A program made the position numbers and the translations under genes. The notes beneath the pieces were generated by a model, which was not told the origin of the DNA, did not search any database, and saw only the letters and a list, made by a program, of their open reading frames with translations. A stretch of 64,000 bases of DNA, taken from assembly GCF_011516645.4 (NCBI RefSeq), contig NZ_CP088285.1, positions 7,520,501 through 7,584,500 on the forward strand, in the 5' to 3' direction. This DNA is from Bradyrhizobium septentrionale. GTDB lineage: Bacteria; Pseudomonadota; Alphaproteobacteria; Rhizobiales; Xanthobacteraceae. Below are positions 39,404-48,777 of the stretch, piece by piece; position 1 is the stretch's first letter, and each line of letters starts with the position of its first letter.

Positions 39404-40210
39404 TCAGCCCGCCCGATCGAGCGTCAGGCGCATGCCGTCATAGGCCGGGATCACGCCGGCCGGCAGGCTCTGCCGCAGCACTTCGTAATCGAGGTCGGAA
39501 TGCAGGTTGGTGAGGACGGCCTGCTTCGGCTTGAAGCGCTCGATCCATGATAGCGCATCGGCCAAGCTGAAATGGCTCGGATGAGGTGCATAGCGCAAGG
39601 CATCGACGATCCAGAGGTCGAGGCCTTCAAGCGCCGGCCAGCTTTCCTCGGGGATGTCGTGCAGATCGGGCGTGTAGGCGGCGTCGCCAATGCGGTAGCC
39701 GAGCGCCGGAATCCGGCCGTGCTTCACCAGGAAGGCCTCGAGCTTCAGCGGACCGCCCTTCCCCTGCACCGTATGGCTCTCGCCGTCTTCGATCGAATGC
39801 CGGGTCAGGATCGGCGGATAGTCGCTGCCTTCCGGCGAGATGAAGCAATAGGAGAACCGCGCCATGATGTCCTTGGCGGTCGACTGGTTGAAGTAGACCG
39901 GGATGCGGCGGCGCTGATGCAGCACCACCGAGCGCAGATCGTCGATGCCATGGGTCTGGTCGGCATGCTCATGGGTCAGGAACACCGCATCGATATGCTC
40001 GACATTGCCGTCGATCAGCTGCTCGCGCAGGTCGGGCGAGGTATCGATCACGACGCGCGTGGTGCCGTGCTCCATGGTGCGTTCGGCCATGATCGAGCAG
40101 CGGCGGCGGCGGTTCCTGGGATTGTTGGGATCGCACGCGCCCCAGCCGAGCGCCGGGCGCGGCACGCCGGCGGATGAGCCGCAGCCCAGGATGGTCAGTG
40201 TCAGCGTCAT
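39404..40210 (-). CDS. Metallo-beta-lactamase-fold hydrolase (PhnP-like)
   Basis: A 268-residue cytosolic MBL-fold protein. The N-terminus TLTILGCGSSAGVPRPALGWG, the metal motif FLTHEHADQTHGIDDLR, and the final HSDLDYEVLRQSLP are typical of the PhnP/ElaC-like phosphodiesterases found behind tatD in alphaproteobacteria. PhnP cleaves cyclic ribosyl phosphate, but whether this copy does is unknown because no phn genes are nearby. Its ATG overlaps the tatD stop (ATGA), so it ends the dacF-tmk-holB-metG-tatD operon. It converges on the acyl-CoA ligase gene with a 4-base gap. Confidence 0.9.
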   Translation of the reverse strand: MTLTLTILGCGSSAGVPRPALGWGACDPNNPRNRRRRCSIMAERTMEHGTTRVVIDTSPDLREQLIDGNVEHIDAVFLTHEHADQTHGIDDLRSVVLHQRRRIPVYFNQSTAKDIMARFSYCFISPEGSDYPPILTRHSIEDGESHTVQGKGGPLKLEAFLVKHGRIPALGYRIGDAAYTPDLHDIPEESWPALEGLDLWIVDALRYAPHPSHFSLADALSWIERFKPKQAVLTNLHSDLDYEVLRQSLPAGVIPAYDGMRLTLDRAG

Positions 40211-41019
40211 GCAGCAACCTTCGGCGGCGCCGGCACCTTGGAGAACAGCCGGAAGAAGTTTTCGGTGGTCTGGTGCGAGATCTCCTCCAGCGACACGCCG
40301 CGGGTTTCCGCGAGCACCCTGGCGACCTCGACGACGTAGGACGGCTCGTTGCGCTTGCCGCGGAATTTTCCGGGCGCAAGATACGGCGCGTCGGTCTCGA
40401 CCATGATGCGGTCGCCCGGCAACTCGGCCGCCAGCGCGCGCAGGGTGTCCGACTTCTTGAAGGTCAGGATGCCCGTAAACGAGATCGACAGCCCGAGCGC
40501 AATCGCCGTCATCGCGAGCTCGCGGCCACCGGTGTAGCAGTGCAGCACGGCCTTGAACGGCCCCTTCGCGACCTCCTCCTCCAGGATACGGCCGCAATCC
40601 TCGTCAGCCTCCCTTGTATGGATGACAAGCGGCAGGCCGGTTGCGCGCGCCGCGGCGATGTGAGCGCGGAAGCCGCGCGCCTGCGCCTCGCGCGAACCAT
40701 GCTCATAGAAATAGTCGAGCCCCGCCTCGCCGAGCGCCACGACCTTCGGATGCTTGGTCAGCTCGATCAGTTCGCTCGCCGGAATGCCGTCTTCCTCATC
40801 GGCATGATGCGGATGGGTGCCGACCGAACAGTAGACGTCGGGAAAGCGCTCCGTGATCGCAAGCAGGCCGCCGAGCCGCTTGACCCGGGTCGAGATCGTG
40901 ACGATGCGGCCGATGCCGGCTGCTTCGGCGCGTCCGACGATCCCGTCGAGATCGTCGGCGAAATCAGGGAAATCGAGATGGCAGTGACTGTCGACCAGCA
41001 TGAATTTCGAACCGCTCAC
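40207..41019 (-). CDS. TatD family metal-dependent deoxyribonuclease
   Basis: A 270-residue TIM-barrel hydrolase of the TatD/YcfH family, with 3'-5' DNase activity in known members and a role in DNA repair. Metal-binding motifs are [12 protein letters not shown] (HxH), [26 protein letters not shown] and [14 protein letters not shown] at 41019 overlaps the metG stop (GTGA) and is taken as the start. The ATG six codons later ([11 protein letters not shown]) is an equally good candidate and shortens the protein to 264 residues. The tatD-MBL pair behind metG is a common alphaproteobacterial arrangement. Confidence 0.92.
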   Translation of the reverse strand: MSGSKFMLVDSHCHLDFPDFADDLDGIVGRAEAAGIGRIVTISTRVKRLGGLLAITERFPDVYCSVGTHPHHADEEDGIPASELIELTKHPKVVALGEAGLDYFYEHGSREAQARGFRAHIAAARATGLPLVIHTREADEDCGRILEEEVAKGPFKAVLHCYTGGRELAMTAIALGLSISFTGILTFKKSDTLRALAAELPGDRIMVETDAPYLAPGKFRGKRNEPSYVVEVARVLAETRGVSLEEISHQTTENFFRLFSKVPAPPKVAA

Positions 41020-42986
41020 TCGGTCTTCGGTTCTACGTAGCGCGGGAACACGCCGACCGGCGCCGGCAGAGCCGTCCCCGGCCTGATCCGCTCGGCAATC
41101 GCCGCAAAGTTGCGCGCATCCGCGGCGACGCCGAGGCTATCGAGCATCTTGGCACAGGATTCGGGCATCACGGCCTGCGCCATGATCGCGATCTGCCGCA
41201 CGACTTCGGCGGTGACATACAGCACCGTTTTTTGGCGCGCAGGATCGGTCTTCGCCAGCGCCCACGGCGCCTCGCCGGCAAAATAGCGGTTGGCCTCGGC
41301 GACCACGGCCCAGACCGTGTTGAGCCATTGATGGATCTGCTGCGTCGCCATCGCGGTCCGCGACGTCTCCAGCATGGCGTCGGCTTGCGCCAGCATCGCC
41401 TTGTCGTTCTCGCTGAACTCGCCGGGCTCCGGCAGCACGCCGTCAAGTTGTTTGGCGATCATCGACAGCGAACGCTGCGCCAGATTGCCGAAATCATTGG
41501 CGAGGTCGGCATTGATGCGCGCGACGATGGCCTCGTGGTTGTAGTTGCCGTCCTGGCCGAACGGCACCTCGCGCAGGAAGAAGTAGCGCACCTGGTCGAC
41601 GCCATACTGGTTCGCCAGATTGAAGGGATCGACCACGTTGCCGACCGACTTCGACATTTTCTCGCCCCTGTTGAACAGGAAGCCGTGCGCATAGACCCGC
41701 TTCTGCAAGGGGATGCCGGCCGACATCAGGAAGGCCGGCCAGTACACCGCGTGGAAGCGGATGATGTCCTTGCCGATGATGTGAACGTCGGCCGGCCAGT
41801 AGCGCCAGCGCTCATCGCTCTCGTCGGGATAGCCGACGCCGGTGATGTAGTTTGTCAGCGCGTCGACCCAGACATACATCACATGCTCAGGATCCTCGGG
41901 GACCTTGACGCCCCAGTCGAACGTGGTGCGCGAGATCGAGAGGTCCTTCAGCCCGCCCCGCACGAAGCTCATCACCTCGTTGCGGCGGGAATCCGGGCCG
42001 ATGAAATCGGGGTGGCTCTCATAAAGGTGCAAGAGCTTGTCCTGGTAGGCCGACAGCTTGAAGAAATAGCTCTTCTCCTCGACCCATTCGACCGGCGTGC
42101 CCTGCGGGCCGCGGCGAACATTGTCCTCACCGACCGAGGTCTCATCCTCGGCGTAGTAGGCCTCGTCGCGCACCGAATACCAGCCGGCATAGGCGTCGAT
42201 ATAGATGTCGCCATTGTCCTGCATGCGGCGCCAGATTTCCTGCACCGATTTGTGGTGAGCAGGTTCAGAGGTGCGGATGAAACGGTCGAACGAGACATTG
42301 AGCCGCTCGTCCATCTCCTTGAAGCGCGCGGCGTTGCGGGTCGCGAGATCGAACGGGGTCATCCCCTCGCCCTGCGCGGTCTGGATCATTTTCTGCCCGT
42401 GCTCGTCGGTGCCGGTCAGGAAGAACACATCCTTGCCGTCGAGCCGCTGGAAGCGTGCCAGCGCATCGGTCGCGATCGCCTCATAGGCATGGCCGATATG
42501 CGGCTGGCCATTCGGATAGGCGATCGCGGTCGTGATGTAGAACGCGTTGCCGCGGTCCGCGGCGGACGCCGAGACGGATGCAGACGCCGGAGCCGCAGCC
42601 GGTTTGGGTTGCTTCGGCGCGCGAACCGTTGCCGCTTTCGGGGCCTTCTCGGCAGCCGGGGGCTTCGGAGGAGCTGGCTTATTTGCAGCCGGTGCCAAGG
42701 CCGCTGCGGCTGCCTTTTTCGGCGGAGCCTTGGTGGCCTGCGCGGCAGCCTTCTTGGTTGTCTTTTTCGCGGCTTTCTTGACGGTCTTTTTAGCGGCCTT
42801 CTTCGTCGCCGACTTCTTGGCTCCCGTCTTGGCCTTGACCGCCTTCTTCACCTTCTTGGTGACGCGCCCACCCTTCTTGGCGACGCGCGACTTCGCTGCG
42901 GCCTTCTTCTTCGACCCACGAACCGGCGATGCCTTCTTCGTCTTCTTGGCTTTCTTCGACGATTTCTTCTTAGCGGTCGCCACCAC
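41016..42986 (-). CDS. metG: Methionine--tRNA ligase with a Lys/Ala-rich N-terminal extension
   Basis: A 656-residue class I synthetase. The catalytic core begins at [14 protein letters not shown] (about 147), with HIGH at 163-166, the WxxD-type Met pocket, and the KMSKS loop in [14 protein letters not shown]. It lacks the C-terminal tRNA-binding domain. Before the core lie about 146 residues made almost only of Lys, Ala, Pro, Thr and Val (KKXX repeats), resembling a histone H1 tail. No ATG, GTG or TTG lies in frame in the stretch just before the core, so the tail appears to be translated. It is coupled to tatD by overlap. Confidence 0.94.
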   Translation of the reverse strand: MVATAKKKSSKKAKKTKKASPVRGSKKKAAAKSRVAKKGGRVTKKVKKAVKAKTGAKKSATKKAAKKTVKKAAKKTTKKAAAQATKAPPKKAAAAALAPAANKPAPPKPPAAEKAPKAATVRAPKQPKPAAAPASASVSASAADRGNAFYITTAIAYPNGQPHIGHAYEAIATDALARFQRLDGKDVFFLTGTDEHGQKMIQTAQGEGMTPFDLATRNAARFKEMDERLNVSFDRFIRTSEPAHHKSVQEIWRRMQDNGDIYIDAYAGWYSVRDEAYYAEDETSVGEDNVRRGPQGTPVEWVEEKSYFFKLSAYQDKLLHLYESHPDFIGPDSRRNEVMSFVRGGLKDLSISRTTFDWGVKVPEDPEHVMYVWVDALTNYITGVGYPDESDERWRYWPADVHIIGKDIIRFHAVYWPAFLMSAGIPLQKRVYAHGFLFNRGEKMSKSVGNVVDPFNLANQYGVDQVRYFFLREVPFGQDGNYNHEAIVARINADLANDFGNLAQRSLSMIAKQLDGVLPEPGEFSENDKAMLAQADAMLETSRTAMATQQIHQWLNTVWAVVAEANRYFAGEAPWALAKTDPARQKTVLYVTAEVVRQIAIMAQAVMPESCAKMLDSLGVAADARNFAAIAERIRPGTALPAPVGVFPRYVEPKTE

Positions 42987-43021
42987 GGAATCCTTTGCAG
43001 ATCGAAACGAGATTGTCGGGA

Positions 43022-43082
43022 GTGTTGTCGGACAGATGTGTTTTCAGACGAGTGTGTTGTCAGACAGGTGTGTCTTCAGACG
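43022..43082. repeat. Two-copy 29-bp direct repeat upstream of metG
   Basis: 43022-43050 (gtgttgtcggacagatgtg...) and 43054-43082 match at 26 of 29 positions with a 32-base period. They fill the short gap between the metG start and the holB stop. No hairpin or CRISPR-like spacer is present; two copies only. It probably arose by slippage in the metG leader. Confidence 0.7.
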
Positions 43083-43088
43083 GGGCGC

Positions 43089-44129
43089 CTATCGGGTCGC
43101 TTCCGCGAGCATCGAAAACACCGAGAAAACCAGCGGCTTGCGCTCCAGATTGTAGGCTTCGGTATCGCGTGCGGCGCGGACGACCTTTTCCCATACCTCC
43201 GCCAGCCGTGCAAGGCGCGGTAGATTGGCATTGGCGTCGCCACTGCGCATGCGCTCGCTCATCCAGCGATCGATGCCGTCGATGAAAGCGGCGAGCGCGA
43301 CGCGGTCGCTGGTGCCGAGCGCGTCACCCAGCGCATGCAGCTCGCGCGGATCGACGCTCGGCAGCGTTGCGAGCAGCGCGGCCGTGCGCTGCTGCAGCTT
43401 GAGCGCGTCGCCGCCGAGCAGCGCCAGCGCCCGCCCGACGCTGCCCTCGGAGGCCGCCGCTGCTTCGGCCAGCGCAGGATCGTCGGCTGCCATGTCCGTT
43501 GCGGCCGAGGCCGCGCGCACCACGTCGCTCGTCTCCAGCGGCCGCAGCAGCAATTTGCGGCAGCGGGACAGAATGGTCGGCAGCACCCGGGACGGCGCGT
43601 GGCTGACCAGGAGGAACAGCGACTGCTGCGGCGGCTCCTCGAGGATCTTCAGCAGCGCGTTCGCAGCGTTGGGATTGAGCTCGTCGACGGTGTCGACGAT
43701 GCAGACACGCCAGCCATCGACTGCGGCCGTCGAGCCGAAGAACGAGATTGTCTCCCGCGTCTCGTCGACGGTGATCACGGTTCGCATCACGCCGCGGTCA
43801 TTGAGGCCGCGCTCGAGCACCAGCAGCCCGCCATGTGCGCCGGCCGTGATCTGGCGCGCCACCGGATCTGATGGATCGACCCGCAGCGTCGGCGCTGCCT
43901 GAACCTGGGATGACTTCGGATTGCGGAACGCGAGCACAAACCGCGCCATGCGGTAGGCCAGCGTCGCCTTGCCGATGCCTTGGGCGCCGCCGATCAGCCA
44001 GGCATGCGGAATTCGTCCGCTGCGATAGGCATCGAGCAAGGCAGTCTCGGCCTCGCGATGCCCGAACAGATCGGGTGTTTCGCGCGGATGCCGGGCCGCG
44101 ATCTCCTGTTCGACCTTGCGCGCGCTCAT
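43089..44129 (-). CDS. holB: DNA polymerase III subunit delta'
   Basis: A 346-residue clamp-loader subunit. The AAA+ fold shows a modified P-loop (IGGAQGIGKATLAYRMARFVL), the sensor/SRC-like region NALLKILEEPPQQSLFLLVSH, and SRCRKLLLRPL. Delta' acts as the rigid stator that positions the clamp loader. Zinc cysteines are not in the usual cluster, as in other alphaproteobacterial delta' proteins. ATG 44129 overlaps the tmk stop (ATGA), the classic tmk-holB pair; upstream in-frame codons are inside tmk and not used. Confidence 0.93.
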   Translation of the reverse strand: MSARKVEQEIAARHPRETPDLFGHREAETALLDAYRSGRIPHAWLIGGAQGIGKATLAYRMARFVLAFRNPKSSQVQAAPTLRVDPSDPVARQITAGAHGGLLVLERGLNDRGVMRTVITVDETRETISFFGSTAAVDGWRVCIVDTVDELNPNAANALLKILEEPPQQSLFLLVSHAPSRVLPTILSRCRKLLLRPLETSDVVRAASAATDMAADDPALAEAAAASEGSVGRALALLGGDALKLQQRTAALLATLPSVDPRELHALGDALGTSDRVALAAFIDGIDRWMSERMRSGDANANLPRLARLAEVWEKVVRAARDTEAYNLERKPLVFSVFSMLAEATR

Positions 44130-44812
44130 GCGGGACTGTCCGCCGCGAACGTCGCGCGCAAATGTTCGCGCAGCGTGGCCCATATCGTGGCCGCGACCGT
44201 ATCAGGGTCGGCCGTGGCATCGATCAAAACGCAGCGCTGCGGGTCTTCGGCCGCGATCCTTTGGTACGCTTCGCGCAAATCCTGATGGAACTTGATGCCC
44301 TCGGCCTCGAAGCGATCGGCCGTGGCATCGCCGCGGCGCGCGGCGGCGCGTTGCAGCCCGACCTCGACCGGCACGTCGAGGATGAAGGTCAGGTCAGGCT
44401 TGAGATCGCCGATGGTGACGCGCTGCATGGCATTGACGAGGCCGGGCAGCACCTGCCCGAGTTGGCCCTGATAGGCGCGCGTGGAATCGAAGAAGCGATC
44501 GCACAATACCCAGATGCCCTGATTGAGCGCCGGCAGGATCACGGTGCGGACATGGTCGTCGCGGGCGGCGGCAAACAGCAGCGTCTCGGCGTCCGGCCCG
44601 AGCAGCTTGCCCATCCCGGACAGGACGAGATGACGGATGATCTCCGCCCCCGGCGAGCCGCCGGGTTCGCGGGTCACGATCGCGCGCAGCTTGGCGGCAT
44701 CGAGCCGTTCGGCGAGCTTGCGGATCTGGGTGGATTTGCCCGACCCTTCGCCGCCCTCAAAGGTGATGAAGCGACCGCGCAAGCTCGGCCGTTCGGCTGC
44801 TGCTTCCGTCAT
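44126..44812 (-). CDS. tmk: Thymidylate kinase
   Basis: A 228-residue P-loop kinase that phosphorylates dTMP to dTDP. The P-loop is RFITFEGGEGSGKSTQIRKL, and the DR(F/Y) motif is present as LCDRFFDSTRAYQG. A lid with ARRGDATADRFEAEGIKFH follows. The ATG at 44812 lies one base after the dacF stop (TGAcATG), giving MTEAAAERPSLRGRF. It sits in the middle of the dacF-tmk-holB-metG operon. Confidence 0.95.
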   Translation of the reverse strand: MTEAAAERPSLRGRFITFEGGEGSGKSTQIRKLAERLDAAKLRAIVTREPGGSPGAEIIRHLVLSGMGKLLGPDAETLLFAAARDDHVRTVILPALNQGIWVLCDRFFDSTRAYQGQLGQVLPGLVNAMQRVTIGDLKPDLTFILDVPVEVGLQRAAARRGDATADRFEAEGIKFHQDLREAYQRIAAEDPQRCVLIDATADPDTVAATIWATLREHLRATFAADSPA

Positions 44813-44813
44813 G

Positions 44814-46073
44814 TCAGAGCTTCTCGACGCCGGCGCGGAACATGCCGATGACGAGCTCCTGGGCGCCGTCGAGCGCACGGCGCATCGTCGATCCGGTGCC
44901 GACGGCCTCCGCCGCGAACACCGGAGTCTCCATCGCGACATTGCCACCGCGCCAGACCCGGACGACGCCGATCTTCTGGCCGGCCGTGATTGGCGCCTTG
45001 ACCGGCCCGCTATAGATGACGCGCGCCAGCAGCTTGTCGTTGCCGTTCTTCGACACCATCACCTTGATCGGATCGGGGCTGACGAGCTTGACCGAGCGGC
45101 TCTCGCCGCCGAACACCCTGGCATAGCCGACCGGCTGGTTGGCTGCGATCAGGACCCGGGTCTCGAAGCTGCGGAACCCCCATTCCAGCATCTTCTTGGC
45201 TTCGGTCGCGCGGTCTTCCGAATCCTCAAGACCATTGACCACGACGATCAGCCTTGTGTCGTTCTGCACGGCCGAGCCGACCATGCCGTAGCCGCCTTCC
45301 TTGGTGTATCCGGTCTTCAACCCGTCAGCGCCGGGCAACGCGTTGAGTAGCGGATTGCGGTTTTGCTGGCGGATCTTGTTCCAGGTGAATTCCTTCTCGC
45401 CGAACAGCTTGTACCTGTCCGGATAGGTCAGGATGATGTGCCGCGCCAGCACCGCGAGTTCCCGCACCGTCATCTTGTTGGTGGGATCGGGCAGCCCGTT
45501 GGAATTGCCGAAGGTCGACTTGGTCATGCCGAGCTCGCGGGCACGCTTGGTCATGAAGTCGGTTGCGAATGTATGCTCGTTGCCGGCAATGCCTTCGGCG
45601 AGCGCGATGCAGGCGTCGTTGCCGCTCGGAATGATCGCGCCGTGCAGGAGGTCGTCGACCGAGACCTTGCTGTTGATGGCGGCGAACATCGTCGAGGTCC
45701 CGGACGGCGCGCCGCCCCGCCGCCAGGCATTTTCGCTGATCCGATACTCGTCCGTGAGCTTGATGTCGCCTTTCTTGATGGCGTCGAACACCACCTCGGC
45801 CGTCATCAGCTTCATCATGCTGGAGGGCGCGCGCAGCTCGTCGGCGTTCTTCTCGAACAGCACGCTGCCCGACGAGGCCTCGACCAGGATCGCGGTCGGC
45901 GCATCGCCGTCGAACCCGCCCTCGTCCTTCTTGGCGCCCTGGACACTGTTGTTGGCGGCGTAGACCACCCCGCCGCAGCCGATAGCCAGCGCAACCAGAG
46001 CCGCGACCAGGCCACGCCAGCCGCGCCCGGCGCGAGCTAGGAACGTGCTGGGAACTGCGGTTGGGGCTGCCAT
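44814..46073 (-). CDS. D-alanyl-D-alanine carboxypeptidase (DacF/PBP5 type)
   Basis: A 419-residue low-molecular-weight penicillin-binding protein that trims the terminal D-Ala from peptidoglycan peptides. A hydrophobic segment (LVAALVALAIGCGGVVYA) near residue 25-43 serves as signal. Active-site motifs are SxxK in APSSMMKLMTAE, SxN in IIPSGNDACIALAEG, and KTG in ADGLKTGYTKEGG. The C-terminal beta domain (VKLVSPDPIKVMV) is present. The start ATG at 46073 (MAAPTAVPSTFLA) follows GCGATGTCC... with only a weak ribosome-binding site; the open frame beyond it overlaps the divergent gene and is not used. First gene of the leftward operon. Confidence 0.93.
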   Translation of the reverse strand: MAAPTAVPSTFLARAGRGWRGLVAALVALAIGCGGVVYAANNSVQGAKKDEGGFDGDAPTAILVEASSGSVLFEKNADELRAPSSMMKLMTAEVVFDAIKKGDIKLTDEYRISENAWRRGGAPSGTSTMFAAINSKVSVDDLLHGAIIPSGNDACIALAEGIAGNEHTFATDFMTKRARELGMTKSTFGNSNGLPDPTNKMTVRELAVLARHIILTYPDRYKLFGEKEFTWNKIRQQNRNPLLNALPGADGLKTGYTKEGGYGMVGSAVQNDTRLIVVVNGLEDSEDRATEAKKMLEWGFRSFETRVLIAANQPVGYARVFGGESRSVKLVSPDPIKVMVSKNGNDKLLARVIYSGPVKAPITAGQKIGVVRVWRGGNVAMETPVFAAEAVGTGSTMRRALDGAQELVIGMFRAGVEKL

Positions 46074-46234
46074 CGGCGATGTCCTGAAAGGCTGCGTTCT
46101 AACAGGTGGAAGTATCGCAAACAACTGAGGTTTCTGCGCTTGTGCACCGCCGGTTGGATTGCCGCCTGTACCGAACACCCATATCCTTGAAACCAGCTCA
46201 CGACACCAGAACCGGCAAACAAGGCGGAAACGCG

Positions 46235-47170
46235 ATGTCACCCTCCCGCACCATCTCCGCCAACGGCATCGACATGTTCGTGCGCGAGGCCGGGCAAGGC
46301 CCGCTGGTCGTGCTCTGCCATGGCTGGCCGGAACTGTCCTACTCATGGCGGCACCAGATCGCAGCCCTCGCCTCGGCCGGCTTTCGGGTCGCAGCTCCTG
46401 ACATGCGCGGCTTCGGCCGCACCAGCGCACCGGCTGACATTGGCGCCTACACGATCTTCGATACCGTCGGCGACATGGTCGCGCTGGTGGCCGCGCTCGG
46501 TGAGAAGCAGGCGATGATCGTCGGCCACGACTGGGGTGCGCCGGTGGCCTGGCACGCCGCTCTGTTCCGGCCGGATATCTTCACCAAGGTCGCCGGCCTC
46601 AGCGTGCCGCCGCCGTTCCGTGGGCGTGGTCGTCCGCTCGAGACCCTGCGCGAGAGCGGCGTCACCAATTTCTACTGGCAGTATTTCCAGCCGCCCGGCG
46701 TAGCGGAAGCCGAGTTCGAGCGCGACATCGCCCACACCATGCGACTGGTGTTGGGGCGCGGTGTCTCCGACCCGAGCTCGATGTTCGTCGATGAGGTCAA
46801 GGGCTTTCTCGGCAAGCTGCCGACGGGAATGCCGCTGCCGGCCTGGCTGACCGAGGCCGACATCGCCGAATTCGCCGAGGGCTACCGGCAGTTCGGCTTC
46901 CGCGGCGGCCTCAACTGGTACCGCAATCTCGACCGCAATTGGGAGCTGACCGCGCCTTGGCAGGATGCGCAGATCCATCAGCCGTCGCTGTTCATCGCTG
47001 GCTCGAATGATTCGGTGATTACCGGGCTGATCGGCGCCAAGCGGGTTGCCGACATGGAGCGCGTGCTGCCGAACCTGCGGCAGAAGCTGATCATCGAGGG
47101 CGCCGGCCACTGGATCCAGCAGGAGTGCCCTGACGAGGTCAATTCGGCGCTGATCGCGTTTCTGAAATAA
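46235..47170 (+). CDS. Epoxide hydrolase-like alpha/beta hydrolase
   Basis: A 311-residue alpha/beta-hydrolase. HGWPELSYSWRHQ carries the oxyanion HGxP motif, the nucleophile Asp is in IVGHDWGAPVAWHAALF, and the catalytic His is in EGAGHWIQQE. This combination is that of soluble epoxide hydrolases, which open epoxides to vicinal diols. The cap-domain tyrosines likely include those in the FYWQYFQPPG and NWYRNLDRNW regions. ATG 46235 follows AAGGCGGA. It is divergent from dacF (161 bases) and convergent with rlpA. Confidence 0.91.
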   Translation: MSPSRTISANGIDMFVREAGQGPLVVLCHGWPELSYSWRHQIAALASAGFRVAAPDMRGFGRTSAPADIGAYTIFDTVGDMVALVAALGEKQAMIVGHDWGAPVAWHAALFRPDIFTKVAGLSVPPPFRGRGRPLETLRESGVTNFYWQYFQPPGVAEAEFERDIAHTMRLVLGRGVSDPSSMFVDEVKGFLGKLPTGMPLPAWLTEADIAEFAEGYRQFGFRGGLNWYRNLDRNWELTAPWQDAQIHQPSLFIAGSNDSVITGLIGAKRVADMERVLPNLRQKLIIEGAGHWIQQECPDEVNSALIAFLK

Positions 47171-47203
47171 TCAGGCCAAGAGCTTGATTCACAAAAGCTT
47201 GAT

Positions 47204-48112
47204 TCAGTAGAGCCCGCGCCCGCTCAGCACTTCGGCCGGTCCGCGCGCGTCGATCGGCACATAGGCTGCCGCCGGGCTTGGGGTCGCGGCATAGCGCGCG
47301 TCACCCTCGTAGGAGACCTCGCGCGGATTGTTCAGGGCGCGGCGGTGCGACCGGCTCGAGGCCGACATTTCGGAGGTGGCGTTCACCGAGGCATAGTCGG
47401 CCTGGGTGTTGCCGAGGCTGTACGGCCGCCCCTCTGGCACCGGGACATCGCCGCGGATACGGCCTGCCGAGGAGGTCATTTCCGGCACGAACGGCCGTGC
47501 CGAGGCGACCCGCACCATGGACGGTGACGGCGCCGGCGTACCGGTCCGCAAGGTCGCCATCAGCTGGCGGTCGTCGGACCCTTCAAGCGGCGCCCGGCCG
47601 ACATATTCGACGCGAACACGGGCGACGCCATTGCCTTTGAATTCAAGCAGTTCGGCGGCCTTGTTCGAGACGTCTATGAGGCGGTTGCCGTGGTACGGCC
47701 CGCGGTCATTGACGCGAACGACGAGCGACTTGCCGTTGCTCAGATTGGTGACGCGCGCGTAGCTCGGCATCGGCAAGGTCGGATGGGCGGCTGTGAGCGA
47801 GCCCATGTCGAACACCTCGCCATTGGCGGTCAGGCGGCCATGGAAATCGTCGCCATACCAGGACGCCATGCCCTCGGCGCGGTAGTTCTCGTTCTCCTCC
47901 GGCACATAGGTGCGGCCGGCGACGACGTAGGGCTTGCCGATGCGGTAGGTGCCGCCGCCCTTCGGCACGGGATCGCCGAGCGCGACGACGCGCGGGCTCG
48001 ACGACACGCCGTATTTGGGATCGACGCGGCTCGCGAACTGGTTCGAGGAGGCGCAATTGGCGAGGACGAGGCACGTCGCCACCGCAACGGCGCCGCGCGC
48101 CGTCCGGATCAT
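47204..48112 (-). CDS. rlpA: RlpA family septal ring lytic transglycosylase
   Basis: A 302-residue envelope protein. The leader RTARGAVAVATCLVLANC ends in a lipobox-like Cys, with an unusual Asn at -1, so lipidation is likely but not certain. The double-psi beta-barrel domain is clear: ASWYGDDFHGRLTANGEVFD, ARVTNLSNGKSLVVRVNDRG and RLIDVSNKAAELL. RlpA cleaves naked glycan strands during division. The last 120 residues show no SPOR domain. ATG 48112 is chosen over a start 11 codons upstream because it gives a normal leader. An 11-bp direct repeat (47181-47191 and 47196-47206) covers its stop codon. Confidence 0.91.
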   Translation of the reverse strand: MIRTARGAVAVATCLVLANCASSNQFASRVDPKYGVSSSPRVVALGDPVPKGGGTYRIGKPYVVAGRTYVPEENENYRAEGMASWYGDDFHGRLTANGEVFDMGSLTAAHPTLPMPSYARVTNLSNGKSLVVRVNDRGPYHGNRLIDVSNKAAELLEFKGNGVARVRVEYVGRAPLEGSDDRQLMATLRTGTPAPSPSMVRVASARPFVPEMTSSAGRIRGDVPVPEGRPYSLGNTQADYASVNATSEMSASSRSHRRALNNPREVSYEGDARYAATPSPAAAYVPIDARGPAEVLSGRGLY

Positions 48113-48487
48113 CGAATCTGGCCGTCTAGTCCCCATCTGCCCCAAGTACCATTCTGCCGGACCCGCGCCTACTCCGAGGCGTCGGGATCGTTTTCGTCAC
48201 GATGCGGCCCACCTCCGCACCAGCGCTTGACGATATCGCAACCGGAACACGGCGGAAATGCGGTGAGCCGCAAGGCTATTGCACCTTGGTAAATTGCCTG
48301 TTGCACCTCCTCAGTTGTTCTACGGAGCCTGCGCCGTCCAAAGCGCCCTCGCCTGTCCCACGATCAGACACACTGTTGCAGCAAATCATCAGTTGGGGGG
48401 CATCTTCGATTCCAACAATTGAATCTTTTTGACTGTGCAAGGCTGCAATCGTTTTCTCCCGGGCGTGGGGCGCAAAGGAAGTTTGCG
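48113..48487. other. Intergenic region, no gene seen
   Basis: A 375-base gap upstream of rlpA, less GC-rich at 48360-48440. No reading frame has coding character, and no tRNA or strong hairpin is seen. It likely holds the rlpA promoter (leftward) and that of the small peptide gene at 48488 (rightward). Confidence 0.4.
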
Positions 48488-48577
48488 ATGATCGAGACGG
48501 TTACAGCGGTGATGGGCCTGGTGAGTGCGGCGATCTTCTTGGCGCATGCCGTGGAAGGCTATCGGTACCGGGCCTGA
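48488..48577 (+). CDS. Putative 29-residue single-span membrane peptide
   Basis: ATG at 48488 behind AAAGGAAG encodes MIETVTAVMGLVSAAIFLAH followed by nine residues ending in the stop at 48577. Residues 5-19 are hydrophobic, and the peptide would span or dip into the membrane once. It closely resembles the 28-residue peptide at 49930-50016: both begin MIE, have a Gly-Leu core and share AIF-x-AH at the same place. Two copies with good ribosome-binding sites make a genuine gene likely. Function unknown. Confidence 0.6.
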   Translation: MIETVTAVMGLVSAAIFLAHAVEGYRYRA

Positions 48578-48678
48578 CGGCCCGTTGGACTGCGGAAAGA
48601 CGCGTCACCCTTTCCTGGAGCGAATGTTCGGAAAGCTTTAATCAATTCGGATGAGCATCACATCAAGGCAGGTGTATC

Positions 48679-48777
48679 ATGCGTAATCACGATTTGGTCT
48701 CCGACGGGTTTCTGACCCTGACCGCAGCAAGCCTTGTGCTGCTGTGCTCGAGCCTGCTGGCCTTCGCTTTCGGCTAA
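48679..48777 (+). CDS. Putative 32-residue membrane peptide
   Basis: ATG at 48679, preceded by AAGGCAGG, encodes MRNHDLVSDGFLTLTAASLV and then LLCSSLLAFAFG before TAA at 48775-48777. The C-terminal 20 residues form one hydrophobic helix. It differs from the MIE-type peptides on either side. The NUDIX frame overlaps its 3' half in another frame, but that gene has no good start, so the two may not both be intact. Unknown function. Confidence 0.45.
   Translation: MRNHDLVSDGFLTLTAASLVLLCSSLLAFAFG

Noticed and set aside
43022..43082. Two repeats considered as a CRISPR remnant
   Set aside because: Only two imperfect copies with a three-base interval and no cas genes.
41232..43223. 663-residue plus-strand frame across metG
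   Set aside because: Antisense of metG; its Gly/Arg/Leu-rich end is only the complement of the Lys/Ala tail.
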